Source: Hoyosella altamirensis (lineage in GTDB: Bacteria > Actinomycetota > Actinomycetes > Mycobacteriales > Mycobacteriaceae). Taken from it: a DNA stretch of 64,000 bases. The first letter of the stretch is position 1. Each line of letters opens with the position of its first letter. The stretch lies in NCBI RefSeq assembly GCF_014191505.1, contig NZ_JACHWS010000003.1, positions 496,001-560,000 on the forward strand, written 5' to 3'. Below are positions 54,880 through 64,000 of the stretch, in pieces. The position numbers and the translations under genes are program-made. The notes below the pieces were generated by a model. The model saw only the letters and a program-made list of their open reading frames with translations. It made no database searches and was not told the origin of the DNA.

Positions 54880-56025
54880 CTATTGAGTCTTAGGAACGAC
54901 AAACGGTGGTCGCACCACAGCGCAGGGCATGTGCCGCCCGCGGACCTCCACCATCACTTCAGCACCTGCGTCAACTTCTGCTGTTGCGTCGAGGAGAGCA
55001 AGCGCGATTCCAGCTTTCAGCGTAGGGGAAAACGTACCTGAAGTGCAGGTACCAATCACCTGATTTTCGTGAGTGACGGTGAGTCCGGGACGGAGGACCC
55101 CACGGCCGAGCGCGCGCAGCCCCCACAGTTGCCGCGAGACGCCTGCGCTCTTCTCCCGCAGTAGCTCGTCACGACCCCAAAACTGAGGCTTCTTCCATCC
55201 GACTGCCCAACCGCAGCGCGCTTCCAGCGGATTGATTTCCAGCGAAAGTTCGTGTCCGTGAAGGGGATAACCCATTTCGGTTCGGAGCGTGTCCCGGGCT
55301 CCGAGGCCAGCTGCCTGGCCACCTCGCTGTGCGATGCAATCGACGAGGCGAGTGAGCGCATCCGCCGCGCTCTCCCAGGGAACAAGAAGCTCATATCCGA
55401 GCTCGCCCGTGTATCCAGTACGGCAAACACGGACCACTGTGCCCGACAGCGCCGACCATGTGGCGTCCTCAAACGCCATGTACGACATATCTACCGGAAG
55501 CCCCTCAGCAAGCAGGACTTCCCGCGACCACGGTCCCTGTACCGCGAAAATCGCGAAAGAACGGTGCTGATCCTGAACGGTAACTCCGGCTGGCGCCTTC
55601 GCGGCGAGACGTCGCGCCACCTCAGCGGAGTTGGCGGCATTGGGAATCAGAAAGACCTCACGCTCGCTGACAAGATAGGCGATCAGGTCATCCACAACCC
55701 CGCCTTCCTCGGTGAGACACAACGTGTATTGCGCTTTACCCGGACTAACGCGGCGCAGGTCATTCGACAGGCTGTTGTTCACGAATTCTGCCGCCCCCTC
55801 CCCGGACACCAGAACCTTCCCGAGGTGGCTAACATCGAACACGCCGACATGCTCGCGTACCGCCTTGTGCTCCCCGACCACGCCCTGATAGGAGACAGGC
55901 ATCTCCCAGCCTGCGAACGGCGCGAATGTCGCACCGAGGCTCGCGTGTACCGCGTGGGCCGGGCTGCGCAGTAGGGCTGTGTCACTCGGGGCAACTGAAG
56001 CAGGGGAAACGGATTCCGATGTCAC
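54880..56025 (-). CDS. gcvT: Glycine cleavage system T protein (aminomethyltransferase)
   Basis: 381 residues. Transfers the methylene unit from H-protein-bound aminomethyl to [77 protein letters not shown] and the C-terminal [18 protein letters not shown] are characteristic. ATG at 56025. The other gcv genes are not in the window. 23 bases separate it from ilvE. Confidence 0.95.
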   Translation of the reverse strand: MTSESVSPASVAPSDTALLRSPAHAVHASLGATFAPFAGWEMPVSYQGVVGEHKAVREHVGVFDVSHLGKVLVSGEGAAEFVNNSLSNDLRRVSPGKAQYTLCLTEEGGVVDDLIAYLVSEREVFLIPNAANSAEVARRLAAKAPAGVTVQDQHRSFAIFAVQGPWSREVLLAEGLPVDMSYMAFEDATWSALSGTVVRVCRTGYTGELGYELLVPWESAADALTRLVDCIAQRGGQAAGLGARDTLRTEMGYPLHGHELSLEINPLEARCGWAVGWKKPQFWGRDELLREKSAGVSRQLWGLRALGRGVLRPGLTVTHENQVIGTCTSGTFSPTLKAGIALALLDATAEVDAGAEVMVEVRGRHMPCAVVRPPFVVPKTQ

Positions 56026-56132
56026 CGGACCAACGCTAGCCGGCGCGCGTAACGGTAGCCTCGAACCGCAAGAGTGTGTGAGGCATCAAAAACCATCCCC
56101 CGGTGGTCGCAGAAGCGGAAGTGAGGAGTCCC

Positions 56133-57665
56133 TTGAGCGCGGATCGCAAGTCACGCCAGCTCGGACCGGAGATCAAGCTCGCAGGAAAGATCGGCAAACG
56201 CCACGAGGTAGTCATAGTCGGAGTCTGGAAGGGCGAAGACGGTCCCGTTGTGGACGAGGCCGCTGGAGCTTTTGACGAGGCGACACGCGAACTGCTGTCT
56301 GGACAGTTACTGACCGCCGGCGCCACCGGCAAGGCAGACGAGCTGACTCGAATTCCGGCTCCAACACCCATTCGGGCATCAAGCGTTCTGTCTGTAGGTC
56401 TGGGGCCAGCACCGGATGACGGGGCCGTCGACGCGGAACGGCTGCGCCGGGCTGCTGGTGTTGCAGCGCGCTCGCTTGCGGGAGTTCAGAGCGCGGCGTG
56501 CACTCTTGGCAGCCTCAACCTGGGCGCCACGGTGGAAGGCCTCTTCCTTGGCGGCTACGCGTTCAATGAGTTCAAATCACCCAAGTCGCGACCGGGGCCG
56601 GACTCCGCGCCCCTGGCAGGCGCTGACATGATCGTTCCGAATCCGAAATCTAAGACGTCGCAACGCACCCTTGAACGCTCCCTCGCGATCGCCGAAGCTG
56701 TCGCGACGGCACGCGATTTCGTCAACACTCCCCCGAGCCACCTTTTCCCTGGCGAGTTCGCCGACCGCGCTCGCGCGCTCGGCGATGCCGCTGGACTCGC
56801 AGTCGAGGTGCTGGATGAGACCAAACTCGAGGAAGACGGTTACGGAGGGATTGTCGGCGTTGGTCAAGGTTCCTCACGGCCCCCTCGACTGGTCCGGCTG
56901 ATACACCGCGGTGCGGCCAAGAAGGGCGCGAAAACCGTTGCCCTCGTTGGGAAGGGCATCACCTTCGATACTGGCGGCATCTCAATTAAGCCAGCCGCGA
57001 ACATGGAGAACATGACGTCCGATATGGCTGGGGCGGCAGCCGTCATCGCCACGGTTGTGCTTGCCTCAAGGCTTGAGCTTCCGTTGACGGTCATCGCCAC
57101 AGTGCCCATGGCGGAGAATATGCCTTCGGGCACAGCTCAACGGCCCGGTGATGTGATCACGCACTACGGAGGCACCACCGTCGAAGTTCTGAATACCGAC
57201 GCCGAAGGCCGACTCGTCCTTGCTGACGCCCTGGTTCGCGCCGGCGAGGACAATCCCGATTACGTAATCGATACCGCCACGCTCACAGGCGCACAAATGG
57301 TTGCGCTCGGCAACCGCACGCCCGGCGTGATGGGAACCGACGAGTTCCGTGACCGCGTCGCGGGTCTTTCTCAGCAGGTGGGAGAAAACGGGTGGGCGAT
57401 GCCCCTTCCGCCGGAGCTTCGGCGAGACCTTGATTCAAAGGTCGCCGATCTCGCCAACGTCACTAACCATCGTTGGGGAGGCATGCTCTCGGCAGGCCTG
57501 TTCCTTAAGGAATTCGTCCCGGAAGGCGCCGAGTGGGCGCACATTGACATCGCTGGTCCCGCTTACAACACAGGAGGACCGTGGGGCTACACGAGTAAGG
57601 GGGGTACCGGCGTTCCCGTGCGCACACTCCTCGCGGTTCTCGAGGATATCGCCGCGAACGGGTGA
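56133..57665 (+). CDS. pepA: Leucyl aminopeptidase (M17 family)
   Basis: 510 residues. Two-zinc exopeptidase. [18 protein letters not shown] (metal Asp and Lys), [22 protein letters not shown]-like [17 protein letters not shown], and the signature [14 protein letters not shown] are present. I start at TTG 56133, which follows GTGAGGAGTCCC; an in-frame GTG at 56103 is an alternative. M. tuberculosis calls the homologue pepB (Rv2213). Divergent from gcvT, convergent with the next gene. Confidence 0.92.
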   Translation: MSADRKSRQLGPEIKLAGKIGKRHEVVIVGVWKGEDGPVVDEAAGAFDEATRELLSGQLLTAGATGKADELTRIPAPTPIRASSVLSVGLGPAPDDGAVDAERLRRAAGVAARSLAGVQSAACTLGSLNLGATVEGLFLGGYAFNEFKSPKSRPGPDSAPLAGADMIVPNPKSKTSQRTLERSLAIAEAVATARDFVNTPPSHLFPGEFADRARALGDAAGLAVEVLDETKLEEDGYGGIVGVGQGSSRPPRLVRLIHRGAAKKGAKTVALVGKGITFDTGGISIKPAANMENMTSDMAGAAAVIATVVLASRLELPLTVIATVPMAENMPSGTAQRPGDVITHYGGTTVEVLNTDAEGRLVLADALVRAGEDNPDYVIDTATLTGAQMVALGNRTPGVMGTDEFRDRVAGLSQQVGENGWAMPLPPELRRDLDSKVADLANVTNHRWGGMLSAGLFLKEFVPEGAEWAHIDIAGPAYNTGGPWGYTSKGGTGVPVRTLLAVLEDIAANG

Positions 57666-57689
57666 CGGTGAAAGCGAATTGACGATGCG

Positions 57690-58067
57690 TCAGTAGGGCT
57701 GCTGATCCCGCTTGATCTGTTCCCTGCGCTGCAGTATCCGCTGACGCTCGTCGTACTCGCGCATTCGCTGCGGGTAGCCGGTCTTCTGCACGTCGTAAAT
57801 TGGCACGCTCAAGCGTTCACCGAGCTTGCGCGCGGTTTTCGCGTCACCGACACGGCGTCGGGTCCATTCGCCATCCTTTGCGATCAGTACGACTGACAGC
57901 TGGTTGACGAACGTCTCCGGTTCAACGAATGCTTCCACGCCCTTGCGCTCTGCAACCCACGCTTCAAGGTGCGCAACGTCGGTGTCAGACATTCCGCGCA
58001 GCCGGCCCCCAGTTCCCCCACCGCCGCTGCCGCCGAAAGATCGGCGCATCCGTTCGAAGATTCCCAT
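57690..58067 (-). CDS. Conserved hypothetical protein of mycolata
   Basis: 125 residues, no signal or membrane helix. MGIFERMRRSFGGSGGGG opens with a Gly-rich linker; DVAHLEAWVAERKGVEAFVEPETFVNQLSVVLIAKDGEWTRRRV and GERLSVPIYDVQKTGYPQRMREYDERQ look conserved. The basic C-terminal helix resembles oligomerisation tails. I recognise the pattern from relatives (same place, before dlaT) but know no function. ATG at 58067. Confidence 0.75.
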   Translation of the reverse strand: MGIFERMRRSFGGSGGGGTGGRLRGMSDTDVAHLEAWVAERKGVEAFVEPETFVNQLSVVLIAKDGEWTRRRVGDAKTARKLGERLSVPIYDVQKTGYPQRMREYDERQRILQRREQIKRDQQPY

Positions 58068-58426
58068 ATCTCGATGCTGCCAGGAATCTGATGGAAGTCC
58101 CACTTGGGACATTTGACTGAGACCGCTTTTCTGGAAAACCGGACATCTCCGCCTGGCCGCGCAGTCAGAGCACTCGAATTAACTCCGCTGAAATGGCCCC
58201 TGCGCGCGCGGTGACCGTTCAGTGATGCAAGGATGGCATACAGCAGCGAAAACATTCGCGTCATCCGTAGAAGGTTTCGCTGCAAAAGCAGTATCTCGTG
58301 CAACTGGCCCCACAAGGTCAGCGCCACAAGCACAATAGAACCGACTAGAACCGAATACGTCGTCTCGCTACACCACGGCGGGCCGACGCGCCAACAACCC
58401 AACGAGCGCCGAGGAGTCGAAGGATA
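58068..58426. other. Gap upstream of the E2 gene, no gene seen
   Basis: 359 bases between divergent genes. A minus-strand open frame (57884-58444) covers it but overlaps the neighbour in another frame and shows no protein-like conservation. I see no clear repeat or hairpin; it should hold the promoter of the E2 gene. Confidence 0.5.
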
Positions 58427-60130
58427 ATGGCCTTCTCCGTTCAAATGCCCGCCCTAGGTGAAAGCGTGAGTGAGGGAACCGTCACGCGATGGCTCAAGCA
58501 AGAAGGCGATACCGTCGAGGTCGACGAGCCCTTACTTGAGGTCTCCACCGATAAAGTTGACACCGAAATTCCTTCGCCTGCGGCTGGCGTTTTGAGCAAG
58601 ATCATCGCAAACGAGGACGACGTCGTAGAGATCGGCGGTGAACTCGCCGTTATCAGCGAAGACGGCGACACCGACGATAGCGGCTCCGATCGTGACGACG
58701 AGTCCAGCACCGAAGAAGCCGACACTGAAGCAGACAACTCAGAGGAGTCTGATTCCGAGCCTGACGACGCGGATGACCTCGCTGAGAAGTCGGAAGAGAC
58801 CGAAGACTCCCCCGCCCAAGAGGAGAAGTCAAGCGCGGATTCCTCGGGAACTCAGGTCACGATGCCCGCTCTCGGTGAGTCAGTCACTGAGGGGACAGTC
58901 ACTCGATGGCTGAAAGCTGTCGGTGACGAGGTCGAGATGGACGAGCCGCTTCTCGAGGTTTCGACAGACAAGGTCGACACCGAGATTCCCTCGCCTGTTG
59001 CTGGCACGCTACTCGAGATCACGGCAGATGAAGATGAGGTTGTCGAGGTCGGCGGCCAGCTCGCGGTGATCGGCAGTGGCAAGCCCGAACCAAAGGCAGA
59101 ATCCAAGCCCGAACCGAAGGCCGAGTCAAAGCCCAAGCCGGAGCCAGAGAAGAAGCCCGAACCAAAGGCAGAATCCAAGCCCGCTTCCGGTTCAACGCCG
59201 TACGTCACACCACTCGTGCGCAAGCTCGCGTCGGAACACAAGATTGACCTATCGACGATCGAGGGCTCCGGGGTAGGCGGACGCATCCGGAAGGAAGACG
59301 TCCTCGCTGCGGCAGAGTCTGCTAAGTCAGCGAAGGGCAAGGCGCCTGCTGCTTCCGGGGCGAAGAAGGACAGCACCCCAGCAGGAGTCCGCCCTGAACT
59401 CGCGGAACTGCGCGGCACGGTACAGAAGGCCAACCGGATCCGTCAGATCACCGCGGTGAAGACCCGGGAGTCGCTCCAGACAACAGCTCAGCTGACGCAG
59501 ACTCACGAAGTCGATTTGACCCGCGTCGCAACGCTGCGCGCAGCGAATAAGGCCGCGTTCAAGGATCGCCACGGAGTCAACCTGACCTTCTTGCCGTTCT
59601 TCGCGAAGGCTGTGGTCGAAGCACTCAAGCTTCATCCGAATATCAATGCGAGCTATGACGAGGCTGCCAAGGAGATCACCTACCACGGCAGCGAGCACCT
59701 CGGAATCGCGGTCGACACGCCGAATGGCCTGCTCTCGCCGGTCATCCACAATGCGGGCGAGATGTCTCTCGCGGAGCTGGCGCAAGCGATCAATGACATC
59801 GCATCCCGGGCACGGACCGGTGGGCTGAAGCCAGACGAACTGTCCGGCGGCACGTTCACTGTCACCAACATCGGCAGCAACGGTGCGCTATTCGATACGC
59901 CGATCCTCGTTCCGCCGCAAGCGGCGATGCTGGGTACCGGCGCAATCGTCAAGCGTCCGATCGTGGCCCGAGACTCCGACGGCAACGACGTGATCGCCAT
60001 CCGCTCGATGGCGTTCCTGCCGCTGACATACGATCACCGGCTTGTCGACGGCGCTGACGCGGGCCGGTTCTTGACAACGATCAAGCAGCGGCTCGAAGAA
60101 GGTGAGTTCGAGGGCGACCTCGACCTCTGA
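58427..60130 (+). CDS. dlaT: Dihydrolipoamide acyltransferase E2 (DlaT/SucB) with two lipoyl domains
   Basis: 567 residues. Two N-terminal lipoyl domains, each with the modified lysine in [13 protein letters not shown] (Lys43 and about Lys182), separated by acidic and Lys/Pro/Glu-rich linkers. A peripheral-subunit-binding domain (about 258-295, [32 protein letters not shown]) and the catalytic domain with His537 in [12 protein letters not shown] follow. In mycobacteria this is the E2 of pyruvate dehydrogenase and of the peroxidase complex; the older name is sucB. Lipoate genes lie 1 kb downstream. Confidence 0.95.
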   Translation: MAFSVQMPALGESVSEGTVTRWLKQEGDTVEVDEPLLEVSTDKVDTEIPSPAAGVLSKIIANEDDVVEIGGELAVISEDGDTDDSGSDRDDESSTEEADTEADNSEESDSEPDDADDLAEKSEETEDSPAQEEKSSADSSGTQVTMPALGESVTEGTVTRWLKAVGDEVEMDEPLLEVSTDKVDTEIPSPVAGTLLEITADEDEVVEVGGQLAVIGSGKPEPKAESKPEPKAESKPKPEPEKKPEPKAESKPASGSTPYVTPLVRKLASEHKIDLSTIEGSGVGGRIRKEDVLAAAESAKSAKGKAPAASGAKKDSTPAGVRPELAELRGTVQKANRIRQITAVKTRESLQTTAQLTQTHEVDLTRVATLRAANKAAFKDRHGVNLTFLPFFAKAVVEALKLHPNINASYDEAAKEITYHGSEHLGIAVDTPNGLLSPVIHNAGEMSLAELAQAINDIASRARTGGLKPDELSGGTFTVTNIGSNGALFDTPILVPPQAAMLGTGAIVKRPIVARDSDGNDVIAIRSMAFLPLTYDHRLVDGADAGRFLTTIKQRLEEGEFEGDLDL

Positions 60131-60136
60131 CTTGAT

Positions 60137-60168
60137 AACTGGCCCCAGGGATATCCCTGGGGCCAGTT
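60137..60168 (+). terminator. Terminator after the E2 gene
   Basis: Perfect 16-base-pair inverted repeat (AACTGGCCCCAGGGAT and complement) followed by TCCTTT, seven bases after the stop. Confidence 0.85.
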
Positions 60169-60201
60169 TCCTTTATCACCCCTTTTGGAGGCGATGCTGC
60201 A

Positions 60202-61098
60202 ATGCGAATAATGATTGCTGGATCATCTGGTCTGATAGGCACAGCTCTCGTGAAGGCACTTCGCGCAGAAGATCACACCGCCATCAGGCTCGTACGTCGG
60301 CAGCCGACTGGTTCCGACGAGGTTTCTTGGGACCCCGGCCGTGCACTCGACCCCTCCATCCTCGATGGTTGTGACGCGGTGGTGAACTTGTGCGGCGCAA
60401 GTCTTGGAGACAAGCGCTGGACCGGTGCTTACAAGCAAGAGCTGCGTGATAGCCGGATCGAGCCTACTGAGGTCCTTGCAGAGGCGGCCGGGAAAGCAGG
60501 CGTACCAGTCATGATCAGCGCGAGTGCCGTCGGCTACTACGGTGACACTGGAGACAAGGAAGCCGACGAATCCGCACCACTCGGTGAAGGCTTTCTCGCT
60601 GCCCTTTGCCAGGACTGGGAGAAGGCATCGGCGCCAGCCGAACGTGCCGGCGTGCGTGTTGCCAACATCCGAACCGGACTCGTGCTCGCACCCGAAGGCG
60701 GTATTCTCACCCGCCTACTACCGATCTATCGTTTCGCGCTCGGCGGAAGGCTCGGCGACGGTCGGCAGTACTTTCCGTGGATCTCGCTCACTGATCACGT
60801 GCGGGCGGTGATGTTCCTCCTCAGCAATTCGGAAATGTCAGGGCCTTTCAACCTGACTGGGCCCGCTCCCGTCACGAACGCGGAGTTCAATGCTGCGATG
60901 GCCAGAGCGATGCGTCGGCCCGCACCCTGGATCGTCCCTGGCTTCATGCTGAAGCTGATCGTCGGTGAGTTCGCTGAGGAGGCGATTCTCGCCGGGCAGC
61001 GGGCAATTCCGGCCAAGCTCGAGCGGGCGGGATTCACGTTTGAGCACAATACGATCCGTGAAGCGCTCGAAGCGGTGTTCGATGATGGCAGCAACTAG
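60202..61098 (+). CDS. TIGR01777-family NAD-dependent epimerase-like protein (Rv2216 homologue)
   Basis: 298 residues. SDR-type nucleotide loop MIAGSSGLIGTALVKAL, NLCGASLGDKRW, the ISASAVGYYGD (Ser and Tyr) block, and the C-terminal DUF1731 helix region (WIVPGFMLKLIVGEFAEEAILAGQRAIPAKL). No confirmed substrate. Sits between dlaT and lipB as in mycobacteria. Confidence 0.9.
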   Translation: MRIMIAGSSGLIGTALVKALRAEDHTAIRLVRRQPTGSDEVSWDPGRALDPSILDGCDAVVNLCGASLGDKRWTGAYKQELRDSRIEPTEVLAEAAGKAGVPVMISASAVGYYGDTGDKEADESAPLGEGFLAALCQDWEKASAPAERAGVRVANIRTGLVLAPEGGILTRLLPIYRFALGGRLGDGRQYFPWISLTDHVRAVMFLLSNSEMSGPFNLTGPAPVTNAEFNAAMARAMRRPAPWIVPGFMLKLIVGEFAEEAILAGQRAIPAKLERAGFTFEHNTIREALEAVFDDGSN

Positions 61099-61129
61099 CG
61101 TCCGCACCGGTTTGGAGTAGTTTGAAATC

Positions 61130-61942
61130 ATGAGCACACGTAGTGCATCCGCCCGGTTGTCGCGGGATCCGATCGACGTTGTCGACGTCGGCCGCATCGA
61201 GTACACCGAGGCATGGGAATGGCAGCGGGCGCTAGCTGCGAAGCGAGCCGTCGGCGAAGGTCGCGACACGTTGCTCTTGCTCGAACATCCCGCCGTATAC
61301 ACCGCTGGTAAACGCACTCTCCCAGAGGAGAGGCCTACCGACGGAACCCCAGTCATCGACGTCGATCGGGGCGGCAAGATCACATGGCACGGACCGGGAC
61401 AACTGGTCGGGTACCCGATCGTCCGGCTCGCCGAGCCCATCGATGTGGTGGGCTATGTGCGCAGGCTCGAGGAGGCGCTGATCGAGGTCATCAGTAGCTA
61501 CGGCATTCACTGCGGACGTATCGACGGCCGCTCTGGTGTCTGGTTGCCTGCGGAAATGGCCCAATCAGATGACGGTGCTGAAGTGTTCCGGCCGGAACGG
61601 AAAATTGCGGCGATCGGCGTCCGTGTCCAGCGCGGCGTGGCCCTGCATGGGTTCGCCCTCAATTGCAGCAACGATCTCGGCGCGTTCGATGCGATCATTC
61701 CGTGCGGAATCACCGATGCGGGGGTGACGTCCCTGTCTGTCGAAACAGGTACACCAGTCAACGTCCGCGATGTCATCGAGCCGGTAACCAGCGCTGTTGC
61801 GCGTGCGCTTGACGGGGAACTGGCTGTGGCGGAGCACGAGATCGAACGACTGACGCTTAGCGATTTCCAGGCGAGCATCTTCCAGACGAGTGAACCTGCT
61901 GTGCAAGGAATGCCAAAGGTGACGACTTTTACGTTCGGGTGA
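61130..61942 (+). CDS. lipB: Octanoyl-[acyl-carrier-protein]:protein octanoyltransferase
   Basis: 270 residues. Moves octanoate from ACP to lipoyl-domain lysines. [32 protein letters not shown], the catalytic Lys in [30 protein letters not shown] (catalytic Cys) are present. Normal length with a short N-terminal extension. 52 bases upstream of lipA. Confidence 0.96.
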   Translation: MSTRSASARLSRDPIDVVDVGRIEYTEAWEWQRALAAKRAVGEGRDTLLLLEHPAVYTAGKRTLPEERPTDGTPVIDVDRGGKITWHGPGQLVGYPIVRLAEPIDVVGYVRRLEEALIEVISSYGIHCGRIDGRSGVWLPAEMAQSDDGAEVFRPERKIAAIGVRVQRGVALHGFALNCSNDLGAFDAIIPCGITDAGVTSLSVETGTPVNVRDVIEPVTSAVARALDGELAVAEHEIERLTLSDFQASIFQTSEPAVQGMPKVTTFTFG

Positions 61943-61994
61943 ACGTCCCCTACTGGCGATCCGTCGCGTCACATTGGGGCGTAGCATCGACATC

Positions 61995-63005
61995 GTGACT
62001 ATCGCCCCAGAAGGACGGAAGCTACTCCGTATCGAAGCGCGCAACGCTGAAACCCCGATCGAGCGGAAACCAAAATGGATCAAAACCCGCGCCAAAATGG
62101 GCCCCGAGTACACCGAACTCAAGGGTCTAGTACGGCGTGAGGGCTTGCATACGGTCTGCGAAGAAGCCGGTTGCCCCAACATCTTTGAGTGCTGGGAGGA
62201 TCGCGAAGCGACCTTCCTGATCGGTGGTGATCAATGCACTCGCCGCTGCGATTTCTGCCAGATCGACACCGGCAAACCCGCCGAACTGGACCGGGACGAG
62301 CCGCGCCGTGTGGCGGAGAGCGTCCAGGCAATGGGCCTTCGCTACTCGACGGTTACTGGGGTCGCACGCGATGATCTCCCGGACGGTGGCGCCTGGTTAT
62401 ATGCCGAAACGGTTCGCCAGATCCATGCCCTCAATCCCGGCACAGGCGTGGAACTGCTGATACCCGACTTCAACGCCGTTCCCGAGCAGCTTGATGAGGT
62501 TTTCGGCTCGCGGCCAGAGGTACTTGCACACAATGTCGAAACTGTCCCCCGGGTCTTCCGCCGGATCCGTCCCGCATTCCGCTACCAGCGTTCCCTGGAC
62601 GTGATAAGTGCCGCACGCGACGTGGGACTAGTCACCAAATCGAACCTGATTCTCGGAATGGGAGAAACACCCGAAGAGGTCTCTGAAGCGTTGCAGGACC
62701 TCCGCACCGCGGGCTGTGACATCATCACCATTACGCAGTACCTGCGCCCCTCCCCCCGTCATCATCCGGTCGAACGCTGGGTAAAGCCTGAGGAGTTCGT
62801 CGCGCATTCTGATACGGCCCGGGAGCTCGGCTTCGCTGGCGTCATGGCAGGCCCTCTCGTGCGGTCGTCGTACCGTGCCGGCCGTCTTTACACTCAAGCC
62901 GTCGCTGAGCGGGGCGAAGAACTCCCCGCGAACCTCACACATCTCGCAGGCGAAGGCACCGCGGCTCAGGAAGCAAGTGCTGTCCTTGCCCGCTATGGCG
63001 GCTAG
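61995..63005 (+). CDS. lipA: Lipoyl synthase
   Basis: 336 residues, radical-SAM enzyme inserting two sulphurs into octanoyl chains. Both cluster motifs are intact: [13 protein letters not shown] (auxiliary 4Fe-4S) and CTRRCDFC (radical SAM), with RSSYRAGRL near the end (auxiliary-cluster serine). GTG at 61995 is chosen; the frame continues to 61974. With lipB and dlaT it forms a lipoate module. Confidence 0.97.
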   Translation: MTIAPEGRKLLRIEARNAETPIERKPKWIKTRAKMGPEYTELKGLVRREGLHTVCEEAGCPNIFECWEDREATFLIGGDQCTRRCDFCQIDTGKPAELDRDEPRRVAESVQAMGLRYSTVTGVARDDLPDGGAWLYAETVRQIHALNPGTGVELLIPDFNAVPEQLDEVFGSRPEVLAHNVETVPRVFRRIRPAFRYQRSLDVISAARDVGLVTKSNLILGMGETPEEVSEALQDLRTAGCDIITITQYLRPSPRHHPVERWVKPEEFVAHSDTARELGFAGVMAGPLVRSSYRAGRLYTQAVAERGEELPANLTHLAGEGTAAQEASAVLARYGG

Positions 63006-63059
63006 TGCCTGCCGGACTGCATGGCGCTCGGCCCCGGCAGGGGAAGTATCCTGGGATGT

Positions 63060-63812
63060 ATGGCTAAGGGCTCAGCGGGCAAGGGCAAGCTCGACAAGGC
63101 AGAACGCAAGGAACTGAAGGCAACGCGCAGGAAGCGCTCCAAGGAGCGTCGATCTCAGCTGTGGCAGGCCTTCAAGATGCAGCGCAAGGAAGACAAATGG
63201 CTCGTTCCCATCATGGCCGGAACGATCGTGCTCACCACCCTTGTGATGTTTGGTCTGGGCTGGCTCGTGAACGCCCAGTGGTTTTTCCTTCCGATGGGTC
63301 TGATCCTTGGCGTTCTGCTGTCGGTCATCGTGTTCGGCCGACGTGTGACGAAGACGGTTTACAAGAAGGCAGAAGGGCAGACCGGCGCCGCCGCGTGGGC
63401 GCTTGACTCACTCAAGGGGCCCTGGCGTGTCACCAACGCGGTTGCGGGAACCACCCACCTCGACGCAGTCCACCGCGTCCTTGGCCGTCCTGGCATCATC
63501 CTCGTCGGAGAAGGTGCACCCCACCGCGTGAAGAGCCTCCTGGCTCAGGAAAAGAAGCGTGTTGCACGCCTAGTCGGTGACACACCGATCTACGAGATCA
63601 TCGTTGGCAACGAGGCCGACCAGATTCCGCTCCCGAAACTGCAAAAAGCTATGAACCGGCTGCCAAAGAACATCACGCGCAAGCAGATGGATTCACTTGA
63701 GCAGCGACTGGCGGCGATCGCTTCACGCACCAGCGGGCCAGCGATGCCCCATGGCCCAGTGCCTGGCGGCGGCAAGATGAAGAGCGTGCAGCGCACCATC
63801 AAACGCCGCTAG
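63060..63812 (+). CDS. DUF4191 membrane protein (Rv2219 homologue)
   Basis: 250 residues. Very basic start (KGKLDKAERKELKATRRKRSKERRSQLWQAF), two membrane helices (PIMAGTIVLTTLVMFGLGWL, FLPMGLILGVLLSVIVF), then a cytoplasmic domain with PWRVTNAVAGTTHLDAVHRVLGRPGIILVGEG. Function unknown; always beside lipA in mycobacteria. ATG at 63060. Confidence 0.9.
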   Translation: MAKGSAGKGKLDKAERKELKATRRKRSKERRSQLWQAFKMQRKEDKWLVPIMAGTIVLTTLVMFGLGWLVNAQWFFLPMGLILGVLLSVIVFGRRVTKTVYKKAEGQTGAAAWALDSLKGPWRVTNAVAGTTHLDAVHRVLGRPGIILVGEGAPHRVKSLLAQEKKRVARLVGDTPIYEIIVGNEADQIPLPKLQKAMNRLPKNITRKQMDSLEQRLAAIASRTSGPAMPHGPVPGGGKMKSVQRTIKRR

Positions 63813-63824
63813 AGCGCACCGTTC

Positions 63825-64000
63825 TCATCGTGTCCGGACGATAGCGGTTCCGGTCAGCCTGTCATGCAGTCCCCTCCCGTCGCGATCCCAGATCGCGGCG
63901 GGGATTAGCAGCGACACCAGGAACGCGCGGAGGGCTGAGCGCCACAACCCCACCGGCGCGGCCCTGTCTACTCGTTGCACCCGCAGACCGAACAGCGCTT
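63825..64000 (-). CDS. RDD-family membrane protein, 3' part only
   Basis: The last 58 codons of a minus-strand gene that runs off the window. The translation ends ALFGLRVQRVD...RSALRAFLVSLLIPAAIWDRDGRGLHDRLTGTAIVRTR, the typical end of RDD proteins (DRDGRGLHDRLTGT). In mycobacteria the RDD gene stands at exactly this point before glnA. The stop is 12 bases from the convergent DUF4191 gene. Confidence 0.85.
   Translation of the reverse strand, partial: ALFGLRVQRVDRAAPVGLWRSALRAFLVSLLIPAAIWDRDGRGLHDRLTGTAIVRTR

Noticed and set aside
57884-58444. 186-codon minus-strand open frame upstream of the E2 gene
   Set aside because: It overlaps a better gene in another frame and its product looks random apart from one hydrophobic stretch.
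59080-59185. Repeated GAACCAAAGGCAGAATCCAAGC units in the E2 gene as a mobile or CRISPR repeat
   Set aside because: They encode the Lys/Pro/Glu-rich linker between domains, which is repetitive in this protein family.

Overview
The window is a chromosomal segment of a high-GC actinobacterium of the mycolic-acid group (Mycobacteriales). Gene order follows, almost gene for gene, the Mycobacterium tuberculosis stretch from murE (Rv2158c) and pbpB to lipB-lipA and the Rv2219/RDD pair. This comparison is from memory, not from a search. GTG, TTG and apparently some CTG starts, 4-base ATGA/GTGA overlaps, a PASTA-type PknL, LM/PIM mannosyltransferases and an actinobacterial bcc-aa3 respiratory branch all fit. 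Unlike M. tuberculosis, the organism carries carotenoid genes inside this conserved block. A pigmented Rhodococcus-, Hoyosella- or Dietzia-like genus is likely; I cannot name the species. I saw no rRNA, tRNA, IS element, phage, CRISPR or classical defence system.

Layout. (1) 1-5600, minus strand: the start of the dcw division cluster, read mraZ, rsmH, ftsL-like, pbpB, murE (cut by the window edge), with paired GTGGG boxes at 10-bp period upstream of mraZ. (2) 5600-6930: a DUF3040 membrane protein and a SAV_6107-type HEPN protein. A perfect LexA (SOS) palindrome lies between the HEPN gene and the divergent acetyltransferase gene. (3) 6927-18442: a carotenoid region interleaved with mycobacterial core genes. 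The plus-strand run is GNAT, crtO, cruF, lppM, glycosyltransferase; metF (minus) follows; then prenyl synthase, crtI, mptA, crtB. (4) 18455-26760: the Rv2175c homologue and pknL, aroG, a DEDD exoribonuclease, an acyltransferase, a ROK glucokinase, a Cys-motif protein and an ArsA-like ATPase. (5) 26753-34400: two SRPBCC proteins, fadD15, pimB', a lipoprotein with a metalloprotease signature, and two NlpC/P60 hydrolases. One hydrolase gene has a c-di-AMP (ydaO-type) riboswitch, and both share a promoter-proximal motif. (6) 34866-38530: a DnaQ/GIY-YIG fusion, a stand-alone Lrp ligand domain, trpD and a small unknown. (7) 38749-46600: the cytochrome bcc-aa3 genes ctaE-qcrC-qcrA-qcrB and, on the other strand, ctaC-ctaF. 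A permease/DUF1980 pair sits where M. tuberculosis has Rv2197c-mmpS3. (8) 46804-53721: asnB, a PfkB adenosine-type kinase, an ErpA-like Fe-S protein, a DUF3043 membrane protein and cobU-cobT-cobS. (9) 53753-64000: ilvE, gcvT, leucyl aminopeptidase, the E2 protein with two lipoyl domains, an epimerase, lipB, lipA, a DUF4191 membrane protein and the end of an RDD protein.

How it fits together. Most of the window is envelope growth (dcw, NlpC/P60, PIM/LM mannosylation), terminal respiration, and lipoate supply next to its main client enzyme. The carotenoid genes share transcription units with lipoprotein and lipomannan genes, so pigment and envelope glycolipid synthesis may be co-expressed. The most interesting signals are regulatory: the SOS box at the HEPN gene, the MraZ-like boxes, the riboswitch, the shared hydrolase motif, and evidence that CTG is used as a start codon.
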